Positions 1 through 5,795 of a DNA stretch of 5,874 nucleotides are shown here, piece after piece. Every line of letters starts with the position of its first letter. Position 1 is the stretch's first letter. Both the position numbers and the translations under genes were made by a program. Origin of the DNA: Alphaproteobacteria bacterium (lineage in GTDB: Bacteria; Pseudomonadota; Alphaproteobacteria; UBA3830); the NCBI GenBank assembly GCA_025998775.1, contig BNWK01000085.1, positions 1 to 5,874 of the forward strand, given 5' to 3'. The notes under the pieces were generated by a model. It searched no databases and was not told the DNA's origin. It was given only the letters and a program-made list of their open reading frames with translations.

Positions 1-2470
1 CAGGTTCCATAATCCCAAGATCAACCAGCAATTTTGTAACAGCTCTTAATGGAATGCCTTTGGCGATGATGTTTTTGAAATACTCCGGAAACACATAGTA
101 CACTTCCTCTAAAATGCCATCTGCTTCTGTTCGTGATTCAACATATCCGGCTCGCTCACCGAAAAACGTATTGTCGAAGGTTTTGTGATTTGCTATCCGC
201 TGAAAACGAATGTGAGCGTATGTTTCTAGGTAGCTTTTAATTTGTGCCAGCCATTGTTTTTCTTCTTGGTTTCCAAAGCCTCCTTTGTCTCGGATCCAGT
301 CATTGAAGCAGCGCAGAGCCGCGTTCATCGCTTCGCCGGCTGGCCATCCGGTAATGTCGTATTTTGTAGCCAACTCGCCAGCGAAGCCAAACGTAAAAAA
401 TATGTCGAAAACTCTAAAGTCTTGTCCTTCTGCGCCTACTGGCAGGTAATCCTCTTTGGCTTTTCCAAGTTCGATATCGAATTGCCTTTTTATTGCATCT
501 TCTTCCATGAGTGACTCAACGAAAGTTCGCATTGGAGATCCGTAATAACGTCCAGTTGCTTCTTTTAAATGATTGGTTAATGCATTGTAATTTGGAAAAC
601 CATTGAGCCTTTCCAAAAGCCCTTTGCTTTCTGGAGTTGGTCTCGCTGGAATTGTAAGCAAACGAATGCCCTGACCAGCATGCATTTTTTTGTTGGATTC
701 TGCCATGTGTGTGGCCAAATCTTTTTCGCCAGAAGAAAGCAAACCAAGTCGCCAAATTTGCGTTTTACGCGCTGCGCCATTTATATTTGCTCTGGTTTTT
801 CCCATGCCGTTGGCTAGCATGTAGATTGCATCTCCAATTTTTTTTGAGTCCATCAATCCGATTTCGTCCAGAATTAGCAACATATCGTTGTGGGTTACTG
901 CAACTCCTTCTAGTCCGTTGTCGGTTGCTTTCCATGGTTTGATGTACTTGTGACTACCGAAAACTGACGCTGCCACATACAATGTCGTGGTTTTTCCTTC
1001 AGAACTGTTTCCAACGAAATTGATTCCAAAGTTTTCTCTATCACATGACTTCAACAAAATGCTTGCGAATGCTGAACTAATGGCAAGCACAAGTCTCGAA
1101 TTTCCTTCACATGGTTTGGCCACATATCGAGTCCATTCTTCCGCGGTGCCGCTTGTTTCTACATAAGACGGATCAGCATCCGATTGGTGTATGACTAATT
1201 CTTTTGGCGGTTTTCCAATGAAGCCGTTTTCGGTAATGAATCCATTTTCATACCAACCACTGACCTTAATAAATTTCGCAAAAACTGCGGGATCGCAATT
1301 ATTGATGTAGTCGTTTAGCTTTAATTTCGCCCTGCCGTTAGTAGATATTTTCAGTCCGTTTTTTAGAAGTACCTCTCTCATTTTATCGCCATCTTTGGAC
1401 AACCAACAGTTGAGAATACGAAGGCGACGCAGTTGCCCACGACGTGTTTTAAACTCAAGTAATTTCCCAGCATTTTCTCCGTCTGAATCTTCCGTTTGAG
1501 CGATGACTTTTACGTAACCAGAAACAAAAACATATACCTTGCGACGCTTATCGTAATAAGACAATTCATCTTCGGTAAGTCGAAAGCCATCGACCATGCT
1601 TTCGCAAATAGAATTTTTCTCTTGGCTTTTTGCAAAAATCTCTCGAACTTTTTCTGCACCTTCGAGAACAAACAAGTCATTGAAATCAGTTGGTTTTTCG
1701 GACTCATTTTTAAACTCCGGAATTACGATACTTGCTTTGATATTAACAGCCGCTTCTTTTGCTTTGGTTATACCAACATTTCCGGATTCCACATTGTACT
1801 TATCATTGTCGGCAGCGATTGTAATTTTTGCACCCGGATATTTTTTTCTTATACTTTTCGCTACATCCAATAAATTGTTGGCATCGAACGCGACTACAAC
1901 AGGTTTTTCGATGCATTCACGTATGCTCGCTCCGGTTGCGTAGCCTTCGCAAATTATGATTTCGTCATGAATCTCTCCAATCACAAAATAACAGCCTTTT
2001 TTGCGAGCTCCAGCGTGGAATTTTTTCAATCCATTTGGATAGATTTTTTGGAGAGAAACCAAGTTGTCGTTCTCATCGAAAATCGGAATCAAAAGTGTTT
2101 CGTTTTGTGTTTTTAGTCCATATGGTTTCACACGCTTTTTTTCTAGATATGGATGCTCAAAACATTCCGCTGCATCGTTCCAAATTTGTTGTGCGACAAC
2201 GGCGGCCTTAGCTTGTTCAAACTTTTTTTCTTCACTCATTTTTTTCTGAATCGTGCGAATTTCATTTTTGCATTTTTCGCGATCGTAATTTTCTTCGAAC
2301 GCTTCCCAATGTTCACCGCAAGAAAAATCACCAAACGAATATCCGCCAACGAATTTGATCGCCCAGTATCTGAACTTTTTTCCCCATCTCGTGAATTTGT
2401 CCGAGGTCACATCTTCTTTTGGAAACGGAAGGCCACGTTCTTGTAATGCAGAATATAAAACTGAATTCAT
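1..2470 (-). CDS. Toprim-DUF927 phage primase/helicase (3' end outside window)
   Basis: One unbroken minus-strand frame starts at the ATG at 2470 and runs off the left edge after 823 codons. Residues 1-60 match the usual N-terminal segment of P4-type Toprim primases (WAIKFVGGYSFGDFSCG). A Toprim-like domain spans about 150-270, with CEGYATG at 174-180 (Glu175), AADND at 219-223 and TDFND at 261-265. A DUF927 P-loop domain spans about 390-620. It has Walker A GNSSEGKT at 487-494, KATDNGLEG near 504-512, Walker B LLILDE at 531-536, YMLANGMGK near 550-558 and LLSSGEKDL near 577-585. No CHC2 zinc-binding motif is visible. By family, it should prime and unwind DNA in phage replication. Its ATG overlaps the nuclease stop (ATGA), with GGAG 7 bases upstream, so the two genes are probably translationally coupled. 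Function is inferred from domains; primase activity is not proven by the motifs. Confidence 0.93.
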   Translation of the reverse strand, partial: MNSVLYSALQERGLPFPKEDVTSDKFTRWGKKFRYWAIKFVGGYSFGDFSCGEHWEAFEENYDREKCKNEIRTIQKKMSEEKKFEQAKAAVVAQQIWNDAAECFEHPYLEKKRVKPYGLKTQNETLLIPIFDENDNLVSLQKIYPNGLKKFHAGARKKGCYFVIGEIHDEIIICEGYATGASIRECIEKPVVVAFDANNLLDVAKSIRKKYPGAKITIAADNDKYNVESGNVGITKAKEAAVNIKASIVIPEFKNESEKPTDFNDLFVLEGAEKVREIFAKSQEKNSICESMVDGFRLTEDELSYYDKRRKVYVFVSGYVKVIAQTEDSDGENAGKLLEFKTRRGQLRRLRILNCWLSKDGDKMREVLLKNGLKISTNGRAKLKLNDYINNCDPAVFAKFIKVSGWYENGFITENGFIGKPPKELVIHQSDADPSYVETSGTAEEWTRYVAKPCEGNSRLVLAISSAFASILLKSCDRENFGINFVGNSSEGKTTTLYVAASVFGSHKYIKPWKATDNGLEGVAVTHNDMLLILDEIGLMDSKKIGDAIYMLANGMGKTRANINGAARKTQIWRLGLLSSGEKDLATHMAESNKKMHAGQGIRLLTIPARPTPESKGLLERLNGFPNYNALTNHLKEATGRYYGSPMRTFVESLMEEDAIKRQFDIELGKAKEDYLPVGAEGQDFRVFDIFFTFGFAGELATKYDITGWPAGEAMNAALRCFNDWIRDKGGFGNQEEKQWLAQIKSYLETYAHIRFQRIANHKTFDNTFFGERAGYVESRTEADGILEEVYYVFPEYFKNIIAKGIPLRAVTKLLVDLGIMEP

Positions 2471-3204
2471 TGTGCATCTCCCCAGCATACATTTCTAAAA
2501 CCGCACATTTTGCATTTGAAATAAGATGAGTCGTTCGAAAGGCGTGGCAACAATTCGTTACTTTCGGTTGCTTTGATAATCTGCACGGCTCGGTCTGAAT
2601 ACTTCTGAGCAGTCTCCGCATCGAACGGGATAAATTCATGATATAATTCTGAAGTATCCTTGTTTAATGCCGTGAATAAGCACGGATTTTCATCGAGATT
2701 GAGATAAGCCATATATAATTGTACCTGCACATAGTAGGTCGGTTTCGAGACAAGAACGCCACGTTTTGCGGTGTCGTTACAGCTTTTATTGTTCATGGTT
2801 TTGCATTCCCACAACCAGGCTGAGCCTGGACGCGATTGTTTCGCTGCGCTAGCAAATTCTTTCTGTTTCAACTCTGGCGGAAAACCAAAAATTATGCCAT
2901 CGCAATGCCCAGCGATTTTTCCATCGGCTATCGAAAAACCAAATTGTTTCCCGTTTTCGTTTCTGACGCGCAGATCAAACCCGGCAAAAATCATCCATTT
3001 GAAGATTAAACTTTCGAGACAATTTCCAATGTCGAAGGTTCGCAGATTCTGCGCAGAAAAATTTGCGTCGTGCTTCATGTATTGCAACTGAACTTTTCTC
3101 ACGCATTCATCGCCAAGCATCGATGCTCCGAGATAATTTCGTTTCTCTTTTCGTTTATGCTCCTCGATAAGTTTTGCATCGAGAAGATCATTAATTTGCG
3201 TCAT
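2467..3204 (-). CDS. Cas4/RecB-like PD-(D/E)XK nuclease, probable Fe-S type
   Basis: The 245-residue protein carries the full PD-(D/E)XK set in order: GNCLE at 60-64 (Glu64), GHCDG at 99-103 (Asp102), ECK at 133-135 (Glu133, Lys135) and QVQLY at 160-164 (the QxxxY motif of RecB/Cas4 nucleases). Cys34 plus Cys231, Cys234 and Cys240 follow the one-plus-three arrangement that binds a 4Fe-4S cluster in Cas4 and AddB. By family it is a metal-dependent DNA exonuclease or end-processing enzyme. Here it probably serves phage recombination or replication, since no CRISPR genes or repeats are present. The start at 3204 has GGAGG 5 bases upstream and lies 14 bases inside the preceding Bro/KilAC gene. 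The stop overlaps the primase start by four bases. All catalytic residues are present, so it looks active. Confidence 0.9.
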   Translation of the reverse strand: MTQINDLLDAKLIEEHKRKEKRNYLGASMLGDECVRKVQLQYMKHDANFSAQNLRTFDIGNCLESLIFKWMIFAGFDLRVRNENGKQFGFSIADGKIAGHCDGIIFGFPPELKQKEFASAAKQSRPGSAWLWECKTMNNKSCNDTAKRGVLVSKPTYYVQVQLYMAYLNLDENPCLFTALNKDTSELYHEFIPFDAETAQKYSDRAVQIIKATESNELLPRLSNDSSYFKCKMCGFRNVCWGDAQ

Positions 3205-4006
3205 TGCTGCCTCCGTTTTGATTGAGAAAATAATTTAGAAAATACAATTGCCCCTTGCCTGTGACCCGTGAAGTTTTAGAGATGGTAGTTTTTCCGGAAT
3301 GGTGCACAATTGCGGTTTCTGTAAGTGTGAACAATCCGAGTTCCATTGCTTTTTGAGTTGGAGAATTAAAATCTGCTCCGTCTTTTTTGATCAAAAAGCC
3401 TTGTTGGCGAAGTTGTTCAAATAGACGTTTTTCTCCTGTCTCAATGCCGTTCGTTTTTAGTATTTTTGCTAGGTCTCGAATTAGAATTGTGTCTTGCGTC
3501 ACCGAGATGGCATCGGCAAGTACTGCTTTTGGTTTGTACTCTTTGATCTGAAAATTCAGTTGTTCTGTCTGAAACCGAAGGCGTTCTTTTTCCGCTCGTT
3601 CCTTTTTAATTGCATTGAGCATCTCTATTAAAGCATCGGGATTGTTCAAAAATTCTTCAGCTTTGACTGACGTAACGTATCCTCCATGTTTCCGGATGGA
3701 CGGTAAAACTTCGTGAGTGATCCAGCGTTTGAATTGCTTGGCTTCAGGTTTGCGCGAGCTCATGATTAGGTTGTAAAGTCCACTCTCATTTATGATGGTT
3801 GTTTGTTGCTGTCTTCCCATGCTGTCGGTGATGTAGATTGAATCTACCTCATCTTCATCCAATCGCGCAGCCACGTCTCTGCTGTTTTGGATGTCGAGTA
3901 CATCGCAGGCATCTGTAAGTACCCAATTGGGATTCCCGTCTTTTAATATGGTTCTTACGATTCTACCGTTATAAATTAATTGCAGTATTTCATTTGATGT
4001 ACTCAT
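3191..4006 (-). CDS. Phage antirepressor-type protein, Bro-N plus KilAC domains
   Basis: The protein has 271 residues. Residues about 8-108 form a BRO-family N-terminal domain: NWVLTDACDVLDIQNSRDVAARLDEDE, then INESGLYNLIMSSRKPEAKQFKRWITHEVLPSIRKHGGY, both split here only by intervening loop residues. A charged, probably coiled-coil stretch follows (about 120-157, KKERAEKERLRFQTEQL). Residues about 158-265 form a KilAC domain, with the typical KPKAVLADAI opening and RDLAKILKTNGIETGEKRLFEQLRQQGFL. Such proteins bind DNA and often act as phage antirepressors or lytic regulators. The DNA target and partner repressor are not visible here. The start at 4006 has GGAG 7 bases upstream and lies 2 bases after the previous stop. 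The 3' end overlaps the nuclease gene by 14 bases. Its place inside a replication operon, rather than beside a repressor gene, is noteworthy. Confidence 0.92.
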   Translation of the reverse strand: MSTSNEILQLIYNGRIVRTILKDGNPNWVLTDACDVLDIQNSRDVAARLDEDEVDSIYITDSMGRQQQTTIINESGLYNLIMSSRKPEAKQFKRWITHEVLPSIRKHGGYVTSVKAEEFLNNPDALIEMLNAIKKERAEKERLRFQTEQLNFQIKEYKPKAVLADAISVTQDTILIRDLAKILKTNGIETGEKRLFEQLRQQGFLIKKDGADFNSPTQKAMELGLFTLTETAIVHHSGKTTISKTSRVTGKGQLYFLNYFLNQNGGSNDAN

Positions 4007-4008
4007 AG

Positions 4009-4320
4009 CTATTCTCCTATTTCATTTCTTGTTTTAAACATTTTAAGTTCGCCTCTTTTGCCCACGGTTCTATTTAGAAATTGTTTAAACCGTTTTACAT
4101 TTTCTTTCTTTGGCCCTGGTTCTAGCTCACTTAATCTTTTGTCGGTTAGAAAATGCGTGCCCGCCACTGTCAATATTAGGAGCCGTTTTTCACCGTAGCC
4201 TTCGATTGCATCGACATATTCTGGTATGTTTGGCACGCCTAATTGCTGACATTCCTTGTCTAGAACGCTCCGCAGTTCTCCGTTATGCAAAATGGCATCG
4301 TTATCGTTAATCGTTTTCAT
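4009..4320 (-). CDS. Conserved-looking phage protein of unknown function (103 aa)
   Basis: I do not recognise this family. The 103-residue product begins MKTINDNDAI and ends KTRNEIGE. It is soluble and mixed alpha/beta in appearance, with a hydrophobic strand (RLLILTVAGTHFLTD, about 46-60) and a very basic C-terminal half (KKENVKRFKQFLNR, then GKRGELKMFK), which could fit nucleic-acid or protein binding. No catalytic motif, signal peptide or membrane segment is seen. The start at 4320 is chosen over an upstream in-frame ATG at 4359 because GGAGG sits 6 bases before it, whereas the upstream one lies well inside the 54-residue ORF and lacks a good ribosome site. It overlaps that ORF by 14 bases and is followed 2 bases later by the Bro/KilAC gene, so it belongs to the same transcript. 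Confidence 0.72.
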   Translation of the reverse strand: MKTINDNDAILHNGELRSVLDKECQQLGVPNIPEYVDAIEGYGEKRLLILTVAGTHFLTDKRLSELEPGPKKENVKRFKQFLNRTVGKRGELKMFKTRNEIGE

Positions 4321-4471
4321 TGTTGTCCTCCGATTCTGATAGAACCCCGCACATTTCAAGAAAATCTCCGATTGTAAGATCTCCTATGCGCTTATCGTTT
4401 TCTTGCTTCATACTCACGAAATTGAATAGAGCAAGGGCTTTGCGCTTTAAAAGCGCAGTATCAGTTGTCAT
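4307..4471 (-). CDS. Small phage ORF of unknown function (54 aa)
   Basis: A short frame starts at the ATG at 4471 and ends with TAA at 4307-4309. It encodes 54 residues, starting MTTDTALLKRKALALFNF and ending LSESEDNNEND. The N-terminal half could be an amphipathic helix; residues 23-40 (QENDKRIGDLTIGDFLEM) look like a second structured element; the tail is strongly acidic. No known family is recognised. Support comes from an AAAGGA ribosome site 7 bases upstream, the way it fills the space between its neighbours exactly, and its 14-base overlap with the 103-residue gene, which mirrors the other overlaps in this operon. A perfect 8-base inverted repeat sits within its first codons. Confidence 0.6.
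   Translation of the reverse strand: MTTDTALLKRKALALFNFVSMKQENDKRIGDLTIGDFLEMCGVLSESEDNNEND
4327..4331 (-). promoter_or_regulatory. Ribosome binding site deciding the 103-aa gene start
   Basis: GGAGG on the minus strand lies 6 bases before the ATG at 4320. It is the reason for preferring this start over the in-frame ATG at 4359. It lies inside the 3' end of the 54-residue ORF. Confidence 0.7.
4441..4457. repeat. Perfect 8-base inverted repeat at the start of the 54-aa ORF
   Basis: TGCGCTTT (4441-4448) and AAAGCGCA (4450-4457) flank one central A, giving a perfect 17-base symmetrical site 14 bases inside the coding region. It could bind a dimeric regulator, or fold in the mRNA with a six-pair stem. 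A match of this length can also occur by chance in a window of this size. Confidence 0.35.
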
Positions 4472-4497
4472 TTTTTTGTCCTTTCAGTTAATTGCTT

Positions 4498-4704
4498 TTA
4501 CATTTTTATTTTTTCCAAAACCTTTTTCCTTGTGGCATCCGCATCGACACCGGCGCGATCGCAAACGACTGAGAAGTACGGAGTATTAAACCAGTTTTGA
4601 GCTTTTCTTCTGGCTACTCTGCGAAGCTTCTTATCCGTTGTGTCTTTGATCGCAAGTTCCAAGACTGCTTGCCACATGCTTATTTCTCCATCACACATCC
4701 ACAT
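4498..4704 (-). CDS. Small phage-associated protein (68 aa; start uncertain)
   Basis: The product has a MWQAVLELAIKD opening helix, a basic middle (KKLRRVARRKAQNWF, about 25-39) and a C-terminal part with VVCDRAGVDADATRKKV. This W...F..VC..AGvd pattern recurs, from memory, in small uncharacterised proteins of phage replication regions; I know no established function. The frame begins directly after the stop of the DUF669-like gene (TAA then ATG). An internal ATG at 4677 has a much better ribosome site (GGAG, 8 bases upstream) and would give 59 residues. The longer form is listed because it packs against the upstream gene and keeps residues ahead of the MWQAV motif, but the 4677 start is at least as well supported. 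The stop is TAA at 4498-4500. Confidence 0.72.
   Translation of the reverse strand: MWMCDGEISMWQAVLELAIKDTTDKKLRRVARRKAQNWFNTPYFSVVCDRAGVDADATRKKVLEKIKM
4686..4689 (-). promoter_or_regulatory. Ribosome binding site favouring an internal start at 4677
   Basis: GGAG on the minus strand lies 8 bases before an in-frame ATG at 4677 in the small W/C protein gene. The outer ATG at 4704 has only a weak GGGG upstream, so the true product may begin MWQAV. Confidence 0.5.
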
Positions 4705-5205
4705 TTAGATGCCCCAAGGAATATCGTTAGAATTTTTCATATGCTCCTTGTACATAGGTTTGTCCGGAGTAACGATCGACACGACTTTATTTTTGTCTTT
4801 GTACACGCCACCTTTGTCGATTTCGATTCCAACTTTGATCACAACCTCAAGTTGATTCAAATCATCAAACGAATTGATCTTCCTGCCTGCCATCGCAGTT
4901 TCGGAAACGTCTTTGGGATTGATATTTTTTGCTGATTCAAGAATCGCACGGATTCTCGTCCTTCCAATATTTATCCAAGCCTCGCTTCCCTCGACTCCGA
5001 TTTTGTCGAAGATTCTACACTTTGCGTATCGACCTTCGAGCACTATGAATTCGCAATCCAAGTAGCACGAATCTCCATTTCTGCTTCTGGTTAAAAACGG
5101 ATCCGAAAAATCGTTTCCTGGTTTTATAACCAATATTGCTTTTACAATTGTTCCAGCTGGAATTAATTCAAATTCCGTCTGTAATTCTGCTGTATTAAAG
5201 TCCAT
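4705..5205 (-). CDS. DUF669-like phage recombination-associated protein with SSB-like tail
   Basis: The 166-residue protein has a beta-rich body with FELIPAGTIVKAIL (12-25), GDSCYLDCEFIVLEGRYAKCRIFDKIGV (44-71, read as two adjacent strands and a turn), GRTRIRAILESAKNI (81-95), KDKNK (136-140) and VTPD (145-148). This layout fits DUF669-type phage proteins, which usually sit next to a phage RecA-like/AAA ATPase, as here. The role is not firmly known; a single-strand DNA-binding or annealing accessory is the usual proposal. The C-terminus, NSNDIPWGI, resembles the acidic DDDIPF tip of bacterial SSB. The start at 5205 has GGAG 7 bases upstream and lies 15 bases after the ATPase stop, so the two were expressed together. 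Family assignment is from memory of motifs. Confidence 0.75.
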   Translation of the reverse strand: MDFNTAELQTEFELIPAGTIVKAILVIKPGNDFSDPFLTRSRNGDSCYLDCEFIVLEGRYAKCRIFDKIGVEGSEAWINIGRTRIRAILESAKNINPKDVSETAMAGRKINSFDDLNQLEVVIKVGIEIDKGGVYKDKNKVVSIVTPDKPMYKEHMKNSNDIPWGI

Positions 5206-5220
5206 TTTGATTCTCCTCTT

Positions 5221-5754
5221 TTATTTCTTGCCTTTAATTTTGTTCAGCAACTTTCCAAGATGCGCCTCTTCAATTTCGCTCAAGCGTCCAGAGCGGTCTT
5301 TCGCTGGATAGCCATTTGTGTTCAGCGTATGACACACAAACTTTCTAATCAGTTTTTCGGATTCGCCTTTCATGGCAACCATAGAAATTACCTCGTCTAA
5401 AATTCCTGGAATTTCATTTGCAGTTTTTACGCCTTCGATTTGCGGAGTCCAAGTCGTGCGATTGAAGTCGTCAGTTTTTTGCTCTAGCAATCCGACAATA
5501 ATAATGTCCTTGTCTGGCACGTGTTGGAATTGATTCAACCAAGCACTCATTTCCGATGCTAAAAGTCCGTATGCTGACCGAACATCCTGCTTTCCAGATT
5601 TTTCTGAAACTGCTTCCGGCTGAGATTTGCACCAGCCAAGACACAACTTAGACGCGATGGTGATGCTGTCAATAAATATGCATTCATACTTCGAAAAATC
5701 GGCATCTTTGTACTTGGTTTTTACTGCATCAAAATGCTTCTGACTATGAGACTT
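5221..5754 (-). pseudogene. Phage RecA-like/AAA ATPase (Sak4/AAA_24 type), N-terminus lost
   Basis: The open frame from 5754 to the TAA at 5221-5223 encodes 177 residues of a phage P-loop ATPase of the kind paired with DUF669 proteins. Recognisable parts are HFDAV (7-11), Walker B YECIFIDSIT (23-32), then LCLGWCKSQPEA, a QDVRSAYGLL segment, DIIIVGLLEQKTDDFNR, TPQIEGVKTANEIPGILDEV and the C-terminal YPAKDRSGRL. The Walker A half, expected upstream, is missing: an in-frame TAG occurs at 5755-5757 and transposon sequence follows. Full-length relatives are usually well over 200 residues. No ATG with a ribosome site restores the start; a TTG at 5646 would leave 141 residues without Walker B. The gene is therefore most likely inactive. 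In intact phages such ATPases promote single-strand annealing or recombination. Confidence 0.85.
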
Positions 5755-5765
5755 CTAATTAATTA

Positions 5766-5780
5766 GTTGGTGGAGCCAAC
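5766..5780. repeat. Small inverted repeat at the IS end
   Basis: GTTGG (5766-5770) and CCAAC (5776-5780) are perfect inverted arms around a five-base TGGAG loop, directly at the proposed transposon boundary. It is too short to call a terminator, and no T-run follows. It may be part of the terminal repeat recognised by transposase. Confidence 0.35.
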
Positions 5781-5795
5781 CAAAAGTAGTATCAT
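5767..5795 (+). promoter_or_regulatory. Candidate transposase promoter in the IS end
   Basis: TTGGTG (5767-5772) and TATCAT (5790-5795) are separated by 17 bases and precede the transposase ATG by 27 bases. The -10 matches TATAAT at five of six positions, but the -35 only at its TTG. IS1 elements are known to carry their promoter within the left end. If the element starts at 5769, the first two -35 bases come from flanking DNA. Confidence 0.3.

Noticed and set aside
516..942. Short frames on both strands within the left 1 kb
   Set aside because: The Toprim-DUF927 frame is continuous here and carries DUF927 motifs (Walker A and B lie just upstream in that gene), so these are shadows.
1496..1943. 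Plus-strand open frames of 125 and 115 codons
   Set aside because: They lie opposite the Toprim-DUF927 gene, overlap each other, have no family resemblance, and are rich in Phe/Ser/Leu as expected for the complement of an AT-rich coding strand.
2328..2639. Minus-strand open frame of 103 codons across the nuclease-primase junction
   Set aside because: It is in the wrong frame relative to two well-supported genes whose motifs cover the same bases.
2467..3204. CRISPR adaptation locus suggested by the Cas4-like gene
   Set aside because: No cas1 or cas2 and no regularly spaced repeats are present; the neighbours are phage replication genes.
4321..4359. An N-terminal extension of the 103-residue protein to the ATG at 4359
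   Set aside because: The extra 13 residues lie within the 54-residue ORF, lack a good ribosome site, and the strong GGAGG fits the ATG at 4320.
5221..5646. A separate 141-residue gene starting at TTG 5646
   Set aside because: Recognisable ATPase sequence, including Walker B, continues in frame upstream of this TTG to 5754, and no ribosome binding site precedes it.
5755..5766. CTAATTAATTAG as a phage attachment site or operator
   Set aside because: A 12-base palindrome of nearly pure A/T is common by chance, and its position at the IS junction explains it better as target or flank sequence.
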